Shown: positions 7,531-18,389, numbered from the stretch's first letter. The stretch: 64,000 nucleotides of DNA from DASPNH01 sp035626675 (GCA_035626675.1 DASPNH010000006.1:19038-83037), one strand, 5' to 3'. Translations and numbers: made by a program. Notes: generated from the sequence alone by a model not told the origin.

Positions 7531-9030
7531 ATGCCGTTCCCTACCAGCCCCGATCGCGGCAAGACCATCGTCTTTTGCGAGCCGCCCTACATCTTCTGGG
7601 ACCGCAGCCTGGACGGTCTTCGAAAAGGCGAGGAGACCATTCCCGGCATGGGGATGCTGATCCTGGCAGCGGTGGCGCGGACCAAGGGCTACCGGGTCCA
7701 TCTCATCGACGCCAAGGAGCAGGGCAGGCCGCTCGACGACGTCGCGGCGCGGATCATCGCCCTGCAGCCCGACTACGTCGGCTTCTCGGCCACGACCATC
7801 TCGGTCACCAACGCGTCGCGGCTGGCCGCACGCGTCAAGGCCGCGCTCCCGAACGCAGTCACCATCGTCGGTGGCGCTCATGTCAGCGCCGTTCCGGAAA
7901 GGACGCTGGAGGCGTTTCCCGACATCGACTACGGCATCGCCGGCGAAGGCGAGCACTCGCTGTTCGACCTGCTCGACCGTCTCGAGAACGATGCGCCGAT
8001 CGAGAACGTGCAGGGCCTGGCCTATCGCGGCGCCGGCGGCGCGATCGCAGCCAATCCGCGCGCGCCGTTCATCGACGATCTCGACGACCTGCCGATGCCG
8101 GCCTGGGACCTTCTCGCCGATTTTCCCCACCACCACGCGCCCACGCTCTTCAGCTATCCGCATACGCCGGTCGCATCCCTGATCACCTCGCGCGGCTGTC
8201 CTTTCTCGTGCACGTTCTGCGATCGCTCGACCTCGGGCCGCAAGGGACGCATGCACAGCGTCGCCTACGTCGTCGAGATGTGCCGGCATCTGGAAAGCCT
8301 GGGCGTCCGGCACATCCTGTTCGTCGACGACCTCTTTACGGTGCGCAAGGACCGTGTCCTGGAGATGTGCCACGCCTTCCTCGACAACGCCTTCCGCTTC
8401 ACGTGGAGCTGCGCCAGCCACCCGAACCTGCTCGACCTGCCGGCACTGCAGCTCATGAAGAGAGCGGGGTGCTGGCAGATCAACTATGGAATCGAGTCGG
8501 GCTCGCAGCGCGTCCTTCAGGTGGTCAAGCACGAGGTGAAGATCCCGAAGATGCGCGAGACGCTGCGCATGACGCGCCAGGCCGGTATCCGCGCCAAGGG
8601 TTACGTCATGCTCGGCCATCCCACCGAGGGCCTGGACAGTCTGGCCGAGACGCTCGACTTCCTGCGCACCGTCGAGCTCGACATGGCCCAGATCACCAAG
8701 TTCACGCCGTATCCGGGCACGCCCGCGTATCCGACGATCCATCAGCACGGACACTTCGAGGAGAACTGGGAAGAGATGAACGCGATGAACTTCGTGTTCG
8801 TCCCCCACGGCTTGTCGGTCGAAATCCTCGAGACCTACTTCGAGCAGTGCTATCGCACGTTCTACCAGCGTCCCGACGTGCTGCGCGGACTGGCGGCGCT
8901 GATGATCCGCGAGCCGCGCTTCCTGCTGCGGCTGGCCTCCAGCGCCTCGACGTACCTGCGCAACAAGAGTGGCGCCGCACGCGACTTCTTCAAGCGAGAC
9001 GTTCCGGCCGAGCTGCGGCCGCACGGCTGA
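7531..9030 (+). CDS. B12-binding-domain radical SAM protein
   Basis: 499-aa enzyme with an N-terminal cobalamin-binding-like Rossmann domain (about residues 12-160, with IVGGAHVSAVPERTLE) and a radical SAM domain whose CxxxCxxC is C223/C227/C230 in RGCPFSCTFCD. Further marks are the GIESGSQRVLQ segment and YVMLGHPTEGLDS. Relatives modify tetrapyrroles, hopanoids, lipids or natural products; nothing nearby fixes the substrate. ATG 7531 is chosen over upstream in-frame ATG 7453 because the domain starts within a few residues. A TATAGA at 7518-7523 lies seven bases before this ATG, which would make the message nearly leaderless, although no good -35 is visible. Confidence 0.85.
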   Translation: MPFPTSPDRGKTIVFCEPPYIFWDRSLDGLRKGEETIPGMGMLILAAVARTKGYRVHLIDAKEQGRPLDDVAARIIALQPDYVGFSATTISVTNASRLAARVKAALPNAVTIVGGAHVSAVPERTLEAFPDIDYGIAGEGEHSLFDLLDRLENDAPIENVQGLAYRGAGGAIAANPRAPFIDDLDDLPMPAWDLLADFPHHHAPTLFSYPHTPVASLITSRGCPFSCTFCDRSTSGRKGRMHSVAYVVEMCRHLESLGVRHILFVDDLFTVRKDRVLEMCHAFLDNAFRFTWSCASHPNLLDLPALQLMKRAGCWQINYGIESGSQRVLQVVKHEVKIPKMRETLRMTRQAGIRAKGYVMLGHPTEGLDSLAETLDFLRTVELDMAQITKFTPYPGTPAYPTIHQHGHFEENWEEMNAMNFVFVPHGLSVEILETYFEQCYRTFYQRPDVLRGLAALMIREPRFLLRLASSASTYLRNKSGAARDFFKRDVPAELRPHG

Positions 9031-9176
9031 CGAGCGCGGGGGCTGGCCGTGCCGAAGGCGTACGGCGCAGCCCGCACGTCCAGCTCCTGCATCAAAGACC
9101 GCCGCGCCCGTCGCGGGCTCTGAAGACGTAGTAAGCCGAGAGGTCGCTTTTTCGCGCATCGACCCCTTTGCGTTCG

Positions 9177-9206
9177 TTGACACCGAATGAGCGCGCCACC
9201 TATGGT
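9177..9206 (+). promoter_or_regulatory. sigma70-like promoter, leaderless layout
   Basis: TTGACA (9177-9182), 18-base spacer, TATGGT (9201-9206), then six bases to ATG 9213. The start codon falls where transcription should begin, and no ribosome-binding site fits between. Confidence 0.6.
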
Positions 9207-9212
9207 CGCGCG

Positions 9213-10457
9213 ATGATCGATCGCGCACATCACCGTCTCATCGTCGCTGCCGCAGCGTGCCCGCTGCTGATCGCCGCTCCGGCAGCCGCCGTCACGCACT
9301 GCAAGGCCAAGTCCATCGATGGCGTCATCGCGGTCAGCGCTCGCGACGTGGTCGGAACGCCGCGCTGGGGCGTGCGTTACGACGGCGAAACCGAGAGTTT
9401 CGACGGCGCCGGGAGCTGCCTGGTCGGCGATACGATGCGCAACTGCGCCCTTGCGGCGATCGGCGAGCCCGAGCGCACCACCGCGCCGCCCAGCTGCACG
9501 CTCTACCTGGGCGACGACGGCGCCGAGCAGTGCAGCGTCTGGATCAAGCGCTGCGTCCCTTCTTCCGAAGCGCCGCCTTGCGCCGTGCTGCCGGCCGACA
9601 ACATCTGGAACCGCGACATCTCCTCGATGCCGGTGCACGCCTCCTCCGAGGACTGGATCGACAGCATCGGGCGCGATGGCACCGTCCACCCCGACTTCGG
9701 ATCGGGTCTCTACCGCAACGGCCTGATCGGCATCCCCTACGTCGTCATCTCCGCGACGCAGCCCGAGGTTCCGATCTCCTTCCTCTACGACGACGAGAGC
9801 GATCCGGGGCCGTACCCGATTCCACCGCTGGTGGCCGTCGAGGGAGGCGGCAGCAAGCCGAGCAAGGGCAAGGGCGACGCGCACGTGATCCTGGTGCAGG
9901 AGAACACCTGCGAGCTGTTCGAGGTCTACGCATCCAAGCGCCAGAATGGCGGCGCCTCCTGGAGCGCCGGCAGCGGCGCGGTCTTCAACCTGAGCTCGAA
10001 CGTGCTGCGACCCGACACGTGGACGTCGGCCGACGCGGCGGGCCTTCCGATCCTTCCGGGCCTGATCCGCTACGACGAGATCGTGGCAGGCGAGATCACG
10101 CACGCCATCCGTTTCACCGCAGCCGTCACGCAGCGCGGGTACGTGTGGCCTGCCCGTCACTACGCCAGCAGCCAGACCGATCCGGGGCTGCCGCCGATGG
10201 GGATCCGCGTACGGCTGAAGTCGGGGTTCGATATCTCGGGCTATTCGCCGACGACGCAGATCATCATGACGGCGATGAAGAAGTACGGCCTGATGCTCGC
10301 CGACAACGGCAGCGATTGGTACATCAGCGGCGCTCCCGACTCGCGCTGGGACAACGACGAGCTACGCGAGCTCCGCGACCTGACCGGTGACGACTTCGAG
10401 GTCGTCAACGTCTCGTCCCTGATGATCGACCCGGACTCCGGCCAGGCAGCGCCGTAG
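9213..10457 (+). CDS. secreted protein of unknown function
   Basis: A 414-aa exported protein with a signal peptide (hydrophobic LIVAAAACPLLIAAPAAAV, ending near residue 27). The first ~120 residues are Cys-containing. The main domain starts at about residue 130 with LPADNIWNRDISSMPVH. It continues through DESDPGPYPIPP, GGGSKPSKGKGDAHVILVQ, a segment rich in small residues (GSGAVFNLSSNVLRPDTW), GLIRYDEIVAGEITHAIRF, PARHYASS, and ADNGSDWYISGAPDSRWD. The conserved-looking His, Asp, Arg and Trp positions suggest an extracellular enzyme or carbohydrate-binding protein, but I recognise no named family and assign no function. It stands alone, with a strong promoter abutting ATG 9213. Confidence 0.75.
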   Translation: MIDRAHHRLIVAAAACPLLIAAPAAAVTHCKAKSIDGVIAVSARDVVGTPRWGVRYDGETESFDGAGSCLVGDTMRNCALAAIGEPERTTAPPSCTLYLGDDGAEQCSVWIKRCVPSSEAPPCAVLPADNIWNRDISSMPVHASSEDWIDSIGRDGTVHPDFGSGLYRNGLIGIPYVVISATQPEVPISFLYDDESDPGPYPIPPLVAVEGGGSKPSKGKGDAHVILVQENTCELFEVYASKRQNGGASWSAGSGAVFNLSSNVLRPDTWTSADAAGLPILPGLIRYDEIVAGEITHAIRFTAAVTQRGYVWPARHYASSQTDPGLPPMGIRVRLKSGFDISGYSPTTQIIMTAMKKYGLMLADNGSDWYISGAPDSRWDNDELRELRDLTGDDFEVVNVSSLMIDPDSGQAAP

Positions 10458-10608
10458 AAAAACGGGAGAAGGGGTCACCTGGCTCTGCTGCACAGACAGG
10501 CGCGGCACCTTTTCCGGCACTTCAGGCCGTCGGCAAGTCCAGCGGCGAGCGTGCGAGCTGCGATGAAATGGTCCCCGGTGAGCCGGCTTCGCCTCACTGC
10601 CCCCTTTT

Positions 10609-12504
10609 TCACCACGTCTCGGTGTGGCAGGTCCCGTCGACCGTCAGCGTGAAGTCGAGAACCTCGCTGACGTCGATGTCGCCGCCACCCGGAACCGAGC
10701 GCCCCTTGATCTGGATCTGCCAGTAGTCGTTGGCGAAGCCGAGCCTGCGCTGGAACTTGACGCGCGTCAGGCCGTCGATGGCTCCGTCGCCCTTCCACTT
10801 GAACTTGCCGACCTCGGGCCGCGAACGGATCCAGCCGAGATCCCCTCCCGGAATCGCCATCGAGACCGTGCCGTTGCCATCGGTGATCTCGAGCGCAACG
10901 CCGTTTCGCGGATCCAGGTCCGCATGGTTGGCGCTCATGTCGTAGAGGTAGCCCTTGTACCGGAAGCGCAGCGCATCCGAGAGGATCGACAGGCCGTAGA
11001 GGTCGTCGGTCGAGCAGCCCAGGTCGCAGCTGCAGTCGCCGGCACAGGCGCCGGGACAGGCATCGTCGGCATCGCCGTCGCACTCCTCGCCGCTCTCGAG
11101 GACATCGTTGCCGCACATCGGAGACGGGCACGCGCAGCCCGAGCACAAGCCGTCGCAGGCCGCATCGGAGGTGCCGTCGCACTCCTCGCCGCTCTCGACG
11201 ACATTGTTGCCGCACACCGGAGCAGGGCAGGAGCAGGCCATGCACGGTCCGACGGCGCACTCGCCGAGATCGGTGCCGTCGCACTCCTCGCCGCCGGTCG
11301 CCTGGTTGTCGCCGCACACCGGAGGCTCACCCGCAAACTCGGTGGTGGTGATCTGGTAGTCCCCGGTGCCGGTGCTGCGCTGGACGGTGATGGACCAGTT
11401 GCCCGGCGCTGGATCGCTGATCTCACAGCCGGCAAAGACGACCCCGCCATCGACCTTGCAGTCGAAGTTGCCGGGGCCCGCGACGCCGTTGCCCGCCTTC
11501 ACGTACAGGCTCGACTTGAACGCGCCGCTGTCCTCGCCGTTGAACGTGAAGCGCACCAGACTCGGCGTTCCGGTCAGTGCGACCACGTAGCTGTCGGTGG
11601 CATTGGCGCTGCTCAGCGTTCCCGAATGCTCGGTGATGGTGACCTCGGGATCGCCGACCACCGGCAGGTCGCCGCACGCCGCGGTCGAATCCGCGCCGAG
11701 CTGCGCCTGGATGTAGGCGCGGTTGAAGTAGACGCTGGCGTCCCAGCTGTGATCGAGCGGCAGGCAATCGGCGGCGGAACCCGCCGAAGTCACGCCGACC
11801 ACTTCGGTCGAGCCGCCGAAAGTCATGAACAGCGGACCGCCCGAGTCGCCATTGCAGGTGTTGGAGTCCTCGCCCGGAGCGCCGACCGGCGACGCATAGT
11901 CCCAGCAGACCAGCTTGTCGTTGCCTTCCCCGCCAGTCTCGGCCGTGTCGCAGTCGGCCGTGACGACGTCGCCGTAACGCTTGATGCCGTAGTCGTTGCC
12001 GCTGCCCGAGGTCTGCCCGAAGCCGGCGATGACGCCGTCCAGGCCGACCCCCATCGCGTCCAGGTCATGCGTCGTGTTGATGGCGGTGGGGTCGATGCCT
12101 TCGACCGGCGTGGCCAGCTTGAGGATGGCGATGTCGTTGCCACTGTCGCCGTCGTAGCCCGGATGCTCGATGACGTCGGCGACTTCGTAGATGCCGCCGT
12201 GCTGCAGGTAGACCCAGTACTGGTCCTCGTCGCCGCTGTCTTCGACGCAGTGGGCGGCCGTCAGGAAGGTGCTGCACCCGATCAGCGTGCCGCTGCACCA
12301 GGAACCCGCCGTCGATGGCGTGATGGGACCGTCCGGGTTGTGCAGGAGCGCGCCCGTGGTCGGAAAATCGTGGGTGGCAAGGCCGTTGACGATGCGCGGC
12401 GTGGCGGCGCCGGCGACGTTCCCCAGGCCCAGCATCAGCCCGAGCACCGATGCCAATCCTGCCCCCATGGAACGCCAATCGTGAGCTGTTCGTGAAATCC
12501 CCAT
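10609..12504 (-). CDS. secreted trypsin-like serine protease with Cys-rich repeats
   Basis: 631-aa exported S1-family protease. Signal peptide to about residue 33, then a zymogen-like RIVNG (38-42). The catalytic triad is visible as H85 in TAAHC, D124 in NDIAILKL and S221 in GDSGGPL. A beta-sandwich (about 285-390, resembling prepeptidase C-terminal domains) follows. Next are three Cys-rich units of the type CGNxxxESGEECDG (about 393-490, DUF4215-like but shortened) and a C-terminal domain (about 495-631) with GKFKWKGDGAIDG and FTLTVDGTC. That last domain resembles the C-terminus of the FG-GAP protein at 16553-18361. ATG 12504 is used; M13 is an alternative. An inverted repeat abuts the start. 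Substrate is unknown. Confidence 0.88.
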   Translation of the reverse strand: MGISRTAHDWRSMGAGLASVLGLMLGLGNVAGAATPRIVNGLATHDFPTTGALLHNPDGPITPSTAGSWCSGTLIGCSTFLTAAHCVEDSGDEDQYWVYLQHGGIYEVADVIEHPGYDGDSGNDIAILKLATPVEGIDPTAINTTHDLDAMGVGLDGVIAGFGQTSGSGNDYGIKRYGDVVTADCDTAETGGEGNDKLVCWDYASPVGAPGEDSNTCNGDSGGPLFMTFGGSTEVVGVTSAGSAADCLPLDHSWDASVYFNRAYIQAQLGADSTAACGDLPVVGDPEVTITEHSGTLSSANATDSYVVALTGTPSLVRFTFNGEDSGAFKSSLYVKAGNGVAGPGNFDCKVDGGVVFAGCEISDPAPGNWSITVQRSTGTGDYQITTTEFAGEPPVCGDNQATGGEECDGTDLGECAVGPCMACSCPAPVCGNNVVESGEECDGTSDAACDGLCSGCACPSPMCGNDVLESGEECDGDADDACPGACAGDCSCDLGCSTDDLYGLSILSDALRFRYKGYLYDMSANHADLDPRNGVALEITDGNGTVSMAIPGGDLGWIRSRPEVGKFKWKGDGAIDGLTRVKFQRRLGFANDYWQIQIKGRSVPGGGDIDVSEVLDFTLTVDGTCHTETW

Positions 12505-12505
12505 C

Positions 12506-12526
12506 CGCCCTTTTGACCAAAGGGCG
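12506..12526. promoter_or_regulatory. inverted repeat just upstream of the protease start
   Basis: CGCCCTTT and AAAGGGCG face each other across a four- to five-base loop immediately before ATG 12504 (minus strand). It could be an operator, or an mRNA hairpin that covers the AAAGGG ribosome-binding region. Role not shown. Confidence 0.4.
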
Positions 12527-12594
12527 CACGGTTCGGCAAGTCGAAATCTGCGTCGGCGGCCGAAAAAAGGCGCGGGACCGCCGACCCGTGCGTG

Positions 12595-13110
12595 TCAGGG
12601 CGCGCTGCTTGCGTGCCTTGCCGCGTACGACACGTAGTTGCGCGACGACTCCTGCATCCACGCGCGCTCGGCATCGGTCACCTCGCGCACCACGCGAGCC
12701 GGCGCTCCCATCGCGACCATGCCTGCGGCGATCTTGGTCCCCGGCGTCACCAGCGATCCGGCCGCGACCAGGGCGCCTTCGCCGATCACCGCCTGATCGA
12801 GCACGATGGCGCCGATGCCGACGAGCGCGCCGCTCTCGATGGTGCAGCCGTGCAGCACCACGCGGTGACCGACGGTGATGTCGTCGTGTAGGATGGTGGC
12901 ATAGCGATCGTGCGTCACGTGCAGCACGCTCTGGTCCTGCACGTTGGTGCGCGCGCCGATGCGGATGTGGAAGATGTCGCCTCGCACCACGCACCCGTAC
13001 CAGATGGAGGACTGCGGCCCGATCTCGACCTCGCCGATGACGTGGGCGCTCGGCGCGATCCAGGCGCTCGGATGGATACGCGGCGCAAGCTGCTGGTAAG
13101 GACGGATCAC
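12595..13110 (-). CDS. gamma-carbonic anhydrase family protein
   Basis: 171-aa left-handed beta-helix protein (hexapeptide repeats), the gamma-CA/YrdA type. The putative zinc histidines are visible in SVLHVTHD and GHRVVLHGC, with WYGCVVRGD and GAIVLDQAVIGEGALVAAGSL-type hexapeptides around them. The open frame continues far upstream, but similarity begins at GTG 13110. A TACGAA box lies exactly six bases before this GTG with CTGGCA 18 bases further up, which supports the choice. Many members have no measured carbonic anhydrase activity, so the reaction is tentative. Divergent from guaB. Confidence 0.88.
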   Translation of the reverse strand: MIRPYQQLAPRIHPSAWIAPSAHVIGEVEIGPQSSIWYGCVVRGDIFHIRIGARTNVQDQSVLHVTHDRYATILHDDITVGHRVVLHGCTIESGALVGIGAIVLDQAVIGEGALVAAGSLVTPGTKIAAGMVAMGAPARVVREVTDAERAWMQESSRNYVSYAARHASSAP

Positions 13111-13116
13111 GACGAG

Positions 13117-13146
13117 TTCGTATCTGCGCCACGCGGCCGGTGCCAG
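13117..13146 (-). promoter_or_regulatory. promoter of the gamma-CA gene, leaderless layout
   Basis: On the minus strand: CTGGCA (13141-13146), 18 bases, TACGAA (13117-13122), six bases, GTG 13110. The -35 matches four of six consensus positions. Confidence 0.4.
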
Positions 13147-13311
13147 TTCCCGTGCGCAGTGGCCAGGATGTTCGCATGGCAGCTGCACTGTTGGCGATAC
13201 CGCGTTACCGAGCATGCGTACCCGGTCGCCCACGCGCTGGCGACGTCGCCTCTTCGGCCCCCAGCACGGGCCGGACTTTGCACAGCCTGCCTTCTTCGCG
13301 CGGATTCTTCT

Positions 13312-13340
13312 TTGCAACGCGCCGCACGCCTGGCTACAAG
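13312..13340 (+). promoter_or_regulatory. guaB promoter, leaderless layout
   Basis: TTGCAA (13312-13317), 17 bases, TACAAG (13335-13340), five bases, ATG 13346. No guanine riboswitch or PurR-like palindrome was seen in the 230-base divergent region. Confidence 0.5.
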
Positions 13341-13345
13341 AGAAC

Positions 13346-14812
<1,467 letters not shown>

Positions 14813-14816
14813 CTCT

Positions 14817-16367
14817 GTGTCGATGGTCCTGATCCTCGACTTCGGCAGCCAGTACACCCAGCTCATCGCGCGCCGAGTGCGCGAGGCCCGGGTGTACTGC
14901 GAGATCCATCCCTTCAATCTGACCGCCGAGAAGATCGGCGAGCTGGCGCCGCAGGCGATCATCCTTTCGGGCGGTCCGGCAAGCGTCTACGACGAGGGCG
15001 CACCATCGCCTTCGCCGGCGATCTTCGATGCCGGCGTGCCGCTTCTGGGCATCTGCTACGGCATGGGGATCCTCGGCGTTGCCGGTGGCGGCGTGGTCGC
15101 GCGGTCCTCGCATCGCGAGTACGGCTGCGCCGAGCTGCACGTCGACGTCGACGAGGATCTCTTCCACGGCTTCGGCGTCGGCGAGCCGACCACCGTCTGG
15201 ATGAGCCACGGCGACCGGCTCGAGAAGCTGCCCGAAGGCTGGGAATCGATCGCGCGCAGCGGCAACTCGCCGCTGGCTGCGCTTCGGCACAAGGGCAAGC
15301 GCCAGTACGCCGTGCAATTCCATCCCGAGGTCGTGCACACGCAGCGCGGCCGCGAAGTGCTCGAGAACTTCCTCTTCCGCATCGTCGGGCTGCAGGCCGA
15401 CTGGACGATGGAGAGCTACGTCGAGAGCGCGGTCGCACGCATCCGGGCCCAGGTCGGGAGCGGCCAGGTCGTGTGCGGCATCAGCGGCGGCGTCGACTCG
15501 ACGGTCACCGCCGCGCTGATCGAGAAGGCCGTGCCAGGCCAGCTGACGTGCGTCTTCGTCAACAACGGTCTCCTGCGCAAGGACGAGGCCGAGCAGGTGC
15601 GCGGCATGCTCGGCCCGCGCTTCGGCGACGACTTCGTCTACGTCGATGCCTCGGCGCGCTTCCTCGGCGCGCTGCGCGGCATCGAGGATCCCGAGCAGAA
15701 ACGCAAGACGATCGGCCGCGTGTTCATCGAGGTGTTCGAGGAGGCGGCGCTGAGGCCGCGAGCGGGCAGGGCGCAGGCGACGTTCCTGGGGCAGGGAACG
15801 CTCTATCCCGACGTCATCGAATCGGTGTCGGTCAAGGGACCGTCGGCCACGATCAAGAGCCATCACAACGTCGGCGGCCTTCCCGAGAAGATGAACCTGT
15901 CGCTGGTCGAACCGCTGCGCGAGCTCTTCAAGGACGAGGTGCGCGCAGCTGGCGCGGTGCTGGGCCTGCCGCACGAGCTGCTGTGGCGTCATCCGTTTCC
16001 CGGACCCGGACTGGCAGTGCGCGTGCTCGGGCCCATCGAGGAGGTTTCGCTGGCCACGCTTCGCGAAGCCGACGCCGTCTTCATCGACGAGATCCGCCGC
16101 GCCGGGCTCTACGACCAGATCTGGCAGGCTTTCGCGGTGCTGCTGCCGGTGCGGACCGTGGGCGTGCAGGGCGACTATCGCACCTACGACCAGGTGGTGG
16201 CGCTGCGCGCGATCGTCAGCGAGGACGGCATGACCGCGGACTGGTTCCGCTTTCCGCCCGACGTCCTTGCGCGCACGGCTTCGCGAATCGCCAACGAGGT
16301 GCGCGGCGTCAGCCGCGTCGTCTACGACATCTCGACCAAGCCGCCGGCGACGGTGGAGTGGGAGTAG
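14817..16367 (+). CDS. guaA: GMP synthase (glutamine-hydrolysing)
   Basis: Aminates XMP to GMP. The N-terminal class I glutamine amidotransferase (about 1-190) has nucleophile Cys in LLGICYGMG and the His/Glu pair in VQFHPEV. The ATP-pyrophosphatase domain has PP-loop GISGGVDST. The C-terminal dimerisation domain has WRHPFPGPGLAVRVLG and ends YDISTKPPATVEWE. One oddity: the usual Gln after GxCxGM is Gly here. Start is GTG 14817 or ATG 14823 two codons later; no clear ribosome-binding site separates them. Co-transcribed with guaB. Confidence 0.97.
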   Translation: MSMVLILDFGSQYTQLIARRVREARVYCEIHPFNLTAEKIGELAPQAIILSGGPASVYDEGAPSPSPAIFDAGVPLLGICYGMGILGVAGGGVVARSSHREYGCAELHVDVDEDLFHGFGVGEPTTVWMSHGDRLEKLPEGWESIARSGNSPLAALRHKGKRQYAVQFHPEVVHTQRGREVLENFLFRIVGLQADWTMESYVESAVARIRAQVGSGQVVCGISGGVDSTVTAALIEKAVPGQLTCVFVNNGLLRKDEAEQVRGMLGPRFGDDFVYVDASARFLGALRGIEDPEQKRKTIGRVFIEVFEEAALRPRAGRAQATFLGQGTLYPDVIESVSVKGPSATIKSHHNVGGLPEKMNLSLVEPLRELFKDEVRAAGAVLGLPHELLWRHPFPGPGLAVRVLGPIEEVSLATLREADAVFIDEIRRAGLYDQIWQAFAVLLPVRTVGVQGDYRTYDQVVALRAIVSEDGMTADWFRFPPDVLARTASRIANEVRGVSRVVYDISTKPPATVEWE

Positions 16368-16552
16368 GAGCAGAGTAGTCGGTTCAGCCGCCTCTACGTC
16401 AGCGGAGCGTGCCACGACTCGGCGGCTCGCTAGTCCGGCTCGTCCGCCAGAATCTCGGCGGTGGCCGCGAACCGAAACGCACGACCATCAAAACGGAATG
16501 ATGTTGCCAGGCGCCCGCCAGAGCGCGGCCACGCCACGGGGAGGAAGTCACG

Positions 16553-18361
16553 ATGAAGTTTCAGATCCATCTGCTAAAAGCCCGCTCTCGAAGCGTCCTC
16601 GTGCTCGCGCTGGCGCTACTGTCGGCAGCGGCCCCGGCCCACGCCGAGTGGCGAGAGTCGGCATTCCTTACCGCCGCCGACGGCGCGCAGGATGATCGGT
16701 TCGGAACGGTCGCCTACGACGGCGACACGCTCGTGGTCGGCGTAGGCGCTGCCGACATCAACGGGGTTGCTGGTCAGGGCGCGCTCTATGTGTACGTCAG
16801 GCCGGTCGCGGGATGGGTTGGCGACCTGGTGCAGGTCGCCAAACTGACGGCCTCCGATGGCGAGCTCGGCGACGCGCTTGGCTCGAGCGTCGCGATCGAC
16901 GGCGACACGATCGTGGCGGGGGCCGCGGGCGAGGACACCGAAGGGACCGACTCGGGCGCGGCCTACGTCTTCGTCAAACCACCAGGCGGCTGGACCGATG
17001 CGACGGAGACGGCCAAGCTCCTGGCGAGCAGCCTCAACGGCAGCGAGCGTTTCGGCGACAGCATCGCGATTGACGGCACTACGGTTGCCGTGGGCGCACC
17101 GGGCGAGAACACCGTCTTCGTCTACGAGCGGCCTGGCGGTGGCTGGACCGATGCGACGTCGCCCACTGCGACGCTGGGAAGCTTCGAGATCGTCAGCGGC
17201 AACCAGTTCGGCAGCGAGGTCGGTATCAGCGGCACCGTCATCGTGGCCGGCGCCGGTGCACGCGACTCGGGTGCAGGCGCGCTCTATCTGTTCGAGAAGC
17301 CCGGCCCGACCTGGGTCACGACCGTCACTCATACCGCCAAGCTGCTGGCATCCGACCGCATCGCGGGCGATCAGCTGGGTCTGGACGGCATGGACGTCGA
17401 AGGCGACGTCGTGGTCGCCGGAGTTCGCACGCGCACCGTCGCATTCGGCACGCAGGGGCAGGTCTACCTGTGGAGCAAACCCCTCAGCGGCTGGGCGGGA
17501 ACCCTGACCGAGACGGCAACCGTGATCGCGGCAGATGGCGGCGGCGGCGATCACTTCGGATCGGACGTCGACATGGCCGGCGACGTTCTCGTCGTCGGCG
17601 CCGCTGCGGCCGACGCCATCGGCGCCGGTTACCGCTTCGAGAAGCCGGCGACGGGATGGATCGGACAGATTTCGGACGGCGGTCGTCTGGACGCCGCCGA
17701 TCCTGCCGGAGTCCAGTCGCTCGGGCTCTACGTTGCCGCGGCGCCGGATGTCGCGTTCCTGGCTGCTCCTAACGGCGACATCGGCGCCGTGATGAATCAG
17801 GGGTTCGTGCTGGCCTTCCGTGATCTGCCGTGCCCGGTCGCGCCTCGCGACGACTGCGCCACCGGTGCCAGCGGCAAGGGCAAGCTGCAGCTCTCGAGCC
17901 GCGACGGTCTGCCCGACAAGAACGCGCTGGCGTGGAAGTGGAGCAAGGGCGAGGAAGTCGACGTCGCAGCTCTCGGCGACCCGCTCGATGCGACCGAGTA
18001 CACGATGTGCATCTACGACGGCAGTGGCGAGCAGATCGTCTCGATCACGCTGCCCGCCGGCGGCGACTGCAGCGGCAAGCCGTGCTGGAAGCAGACGGGC
18101 AACGGCTTCAAGTTCAAGGACAAGACCGGCACCAACCGCGGCGTCACCGGCTTCGGCATCAAGGCTGGCGCCGCCGGCAAATCCAAGCTGAACCTGAAGG
18201 CGCGCGGCGCCGCGCTCACCGTGCCCGCGCTGCCACTTGGCCAGTCTCCCGATCCGGTCTTCGTCCAGCTCGAGAACAGTTCGACCGATGCATGCTGGAG
18301 CGCACAGTTCAGCGCACCGGCCTCGAGCAAGAACGGCAAGTGGAGCGACTCGAGCGACTGA
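16553..18361 (+). CDS. secreted FG-GAP beta-propeller protein with distinctive C-terminal domain
   Basis: 602-aa exported protein. Signal peptide (LVLALALLSAAAPAHA, ends near residue 31), then six clear FG-GAP-like blades and one degenerate blade, each with a motif like DxFGxSVAIDGDTIVVGA, spanning about residues 35-425. These are the integrin-alpha type repeats seen in many bacterial surface proteins. From about residue 430 a different domain begins after a CPVAPRDDC pair: WKWSKGEEVD, YTMCIYDGSGE, KPCWKQTGNGFKFKDK, IKAGAAGKSKLNLKARG, DACWSAQF. It has four or more cysteines and resembles the end of the serine protease at 10609-12504. GGGGAGGA precedes ATG 16553. Function unknown; adhesion or ligand display is plausible. 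Confidence 0.85.
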   Translation: MKFQIHLLKARSRSVLVLALALLSAAAPAHAEWRESAFLTAADGAQDDRFGTVAYDGDTLVVGVGAADINGVAGQGALYVYVRPVAGWVGDLVQVAKLTASDGELGDALGSSVAIDGDTIVAGAAGEDTEGTDSGAAYVFVKPPGGWTDATETAKLLASSLNGSERFGDSIAIDGTTVAVGAPGENTVFVYERPGGGWTDATSPTATLGSFEIVSGNQFGSEVGISGTVIVAGAGARDSGAGALYLFEKPGPTWVTTVTHTAKLLASDRIAGDQLGLDGMDVEGDVVVAGVRTRTVAFGTQGQVYLWSKPLSGWAGTLTETATVIAADGGGGDHFGSDVDMAGDVLVVGAAAADAIGAGYRFEKPATGWIGQISDGGRLDAADPAGVQSLGLYVAAAPDVAFLAAPNGDIGAVMNQGFVLAFRDLPCPVAPRDDCATGASGKGKLQLSSRDGLPDKNALAWKWSKGEEVDVAALGDPLDATEYTMCIYDGSGEQIVSITLPAGGDCSGKPCWKQTGNGFKFKDKTGTNRGVTGFGIKAGAAGKSKLNLKARGAALTVPALPLGQSPDPVFVQLENSSTDACWSAQFSAPASSKNGKWSDSSD

Positions 18362-18389
18362 GCGTTGCCTGAGCCGCTGCGCAGGGTTC

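Noticed and set aside
9031..9176. Possible small gene or riboswitch between the radical SAM gene and the secreted protein
   Set aside because: Only a short GCCCG/CGGGC stem is visible and no known riboswitch core; nothing codes.
10575..10608. Possible intrinsic terminator between the convergent 9213-10457 and protease genes
   Set aside because: GTGAG/CTCAC is only five pairs with a mismatch above it, and the T-run is five bases after a C-run. Too weak to list.
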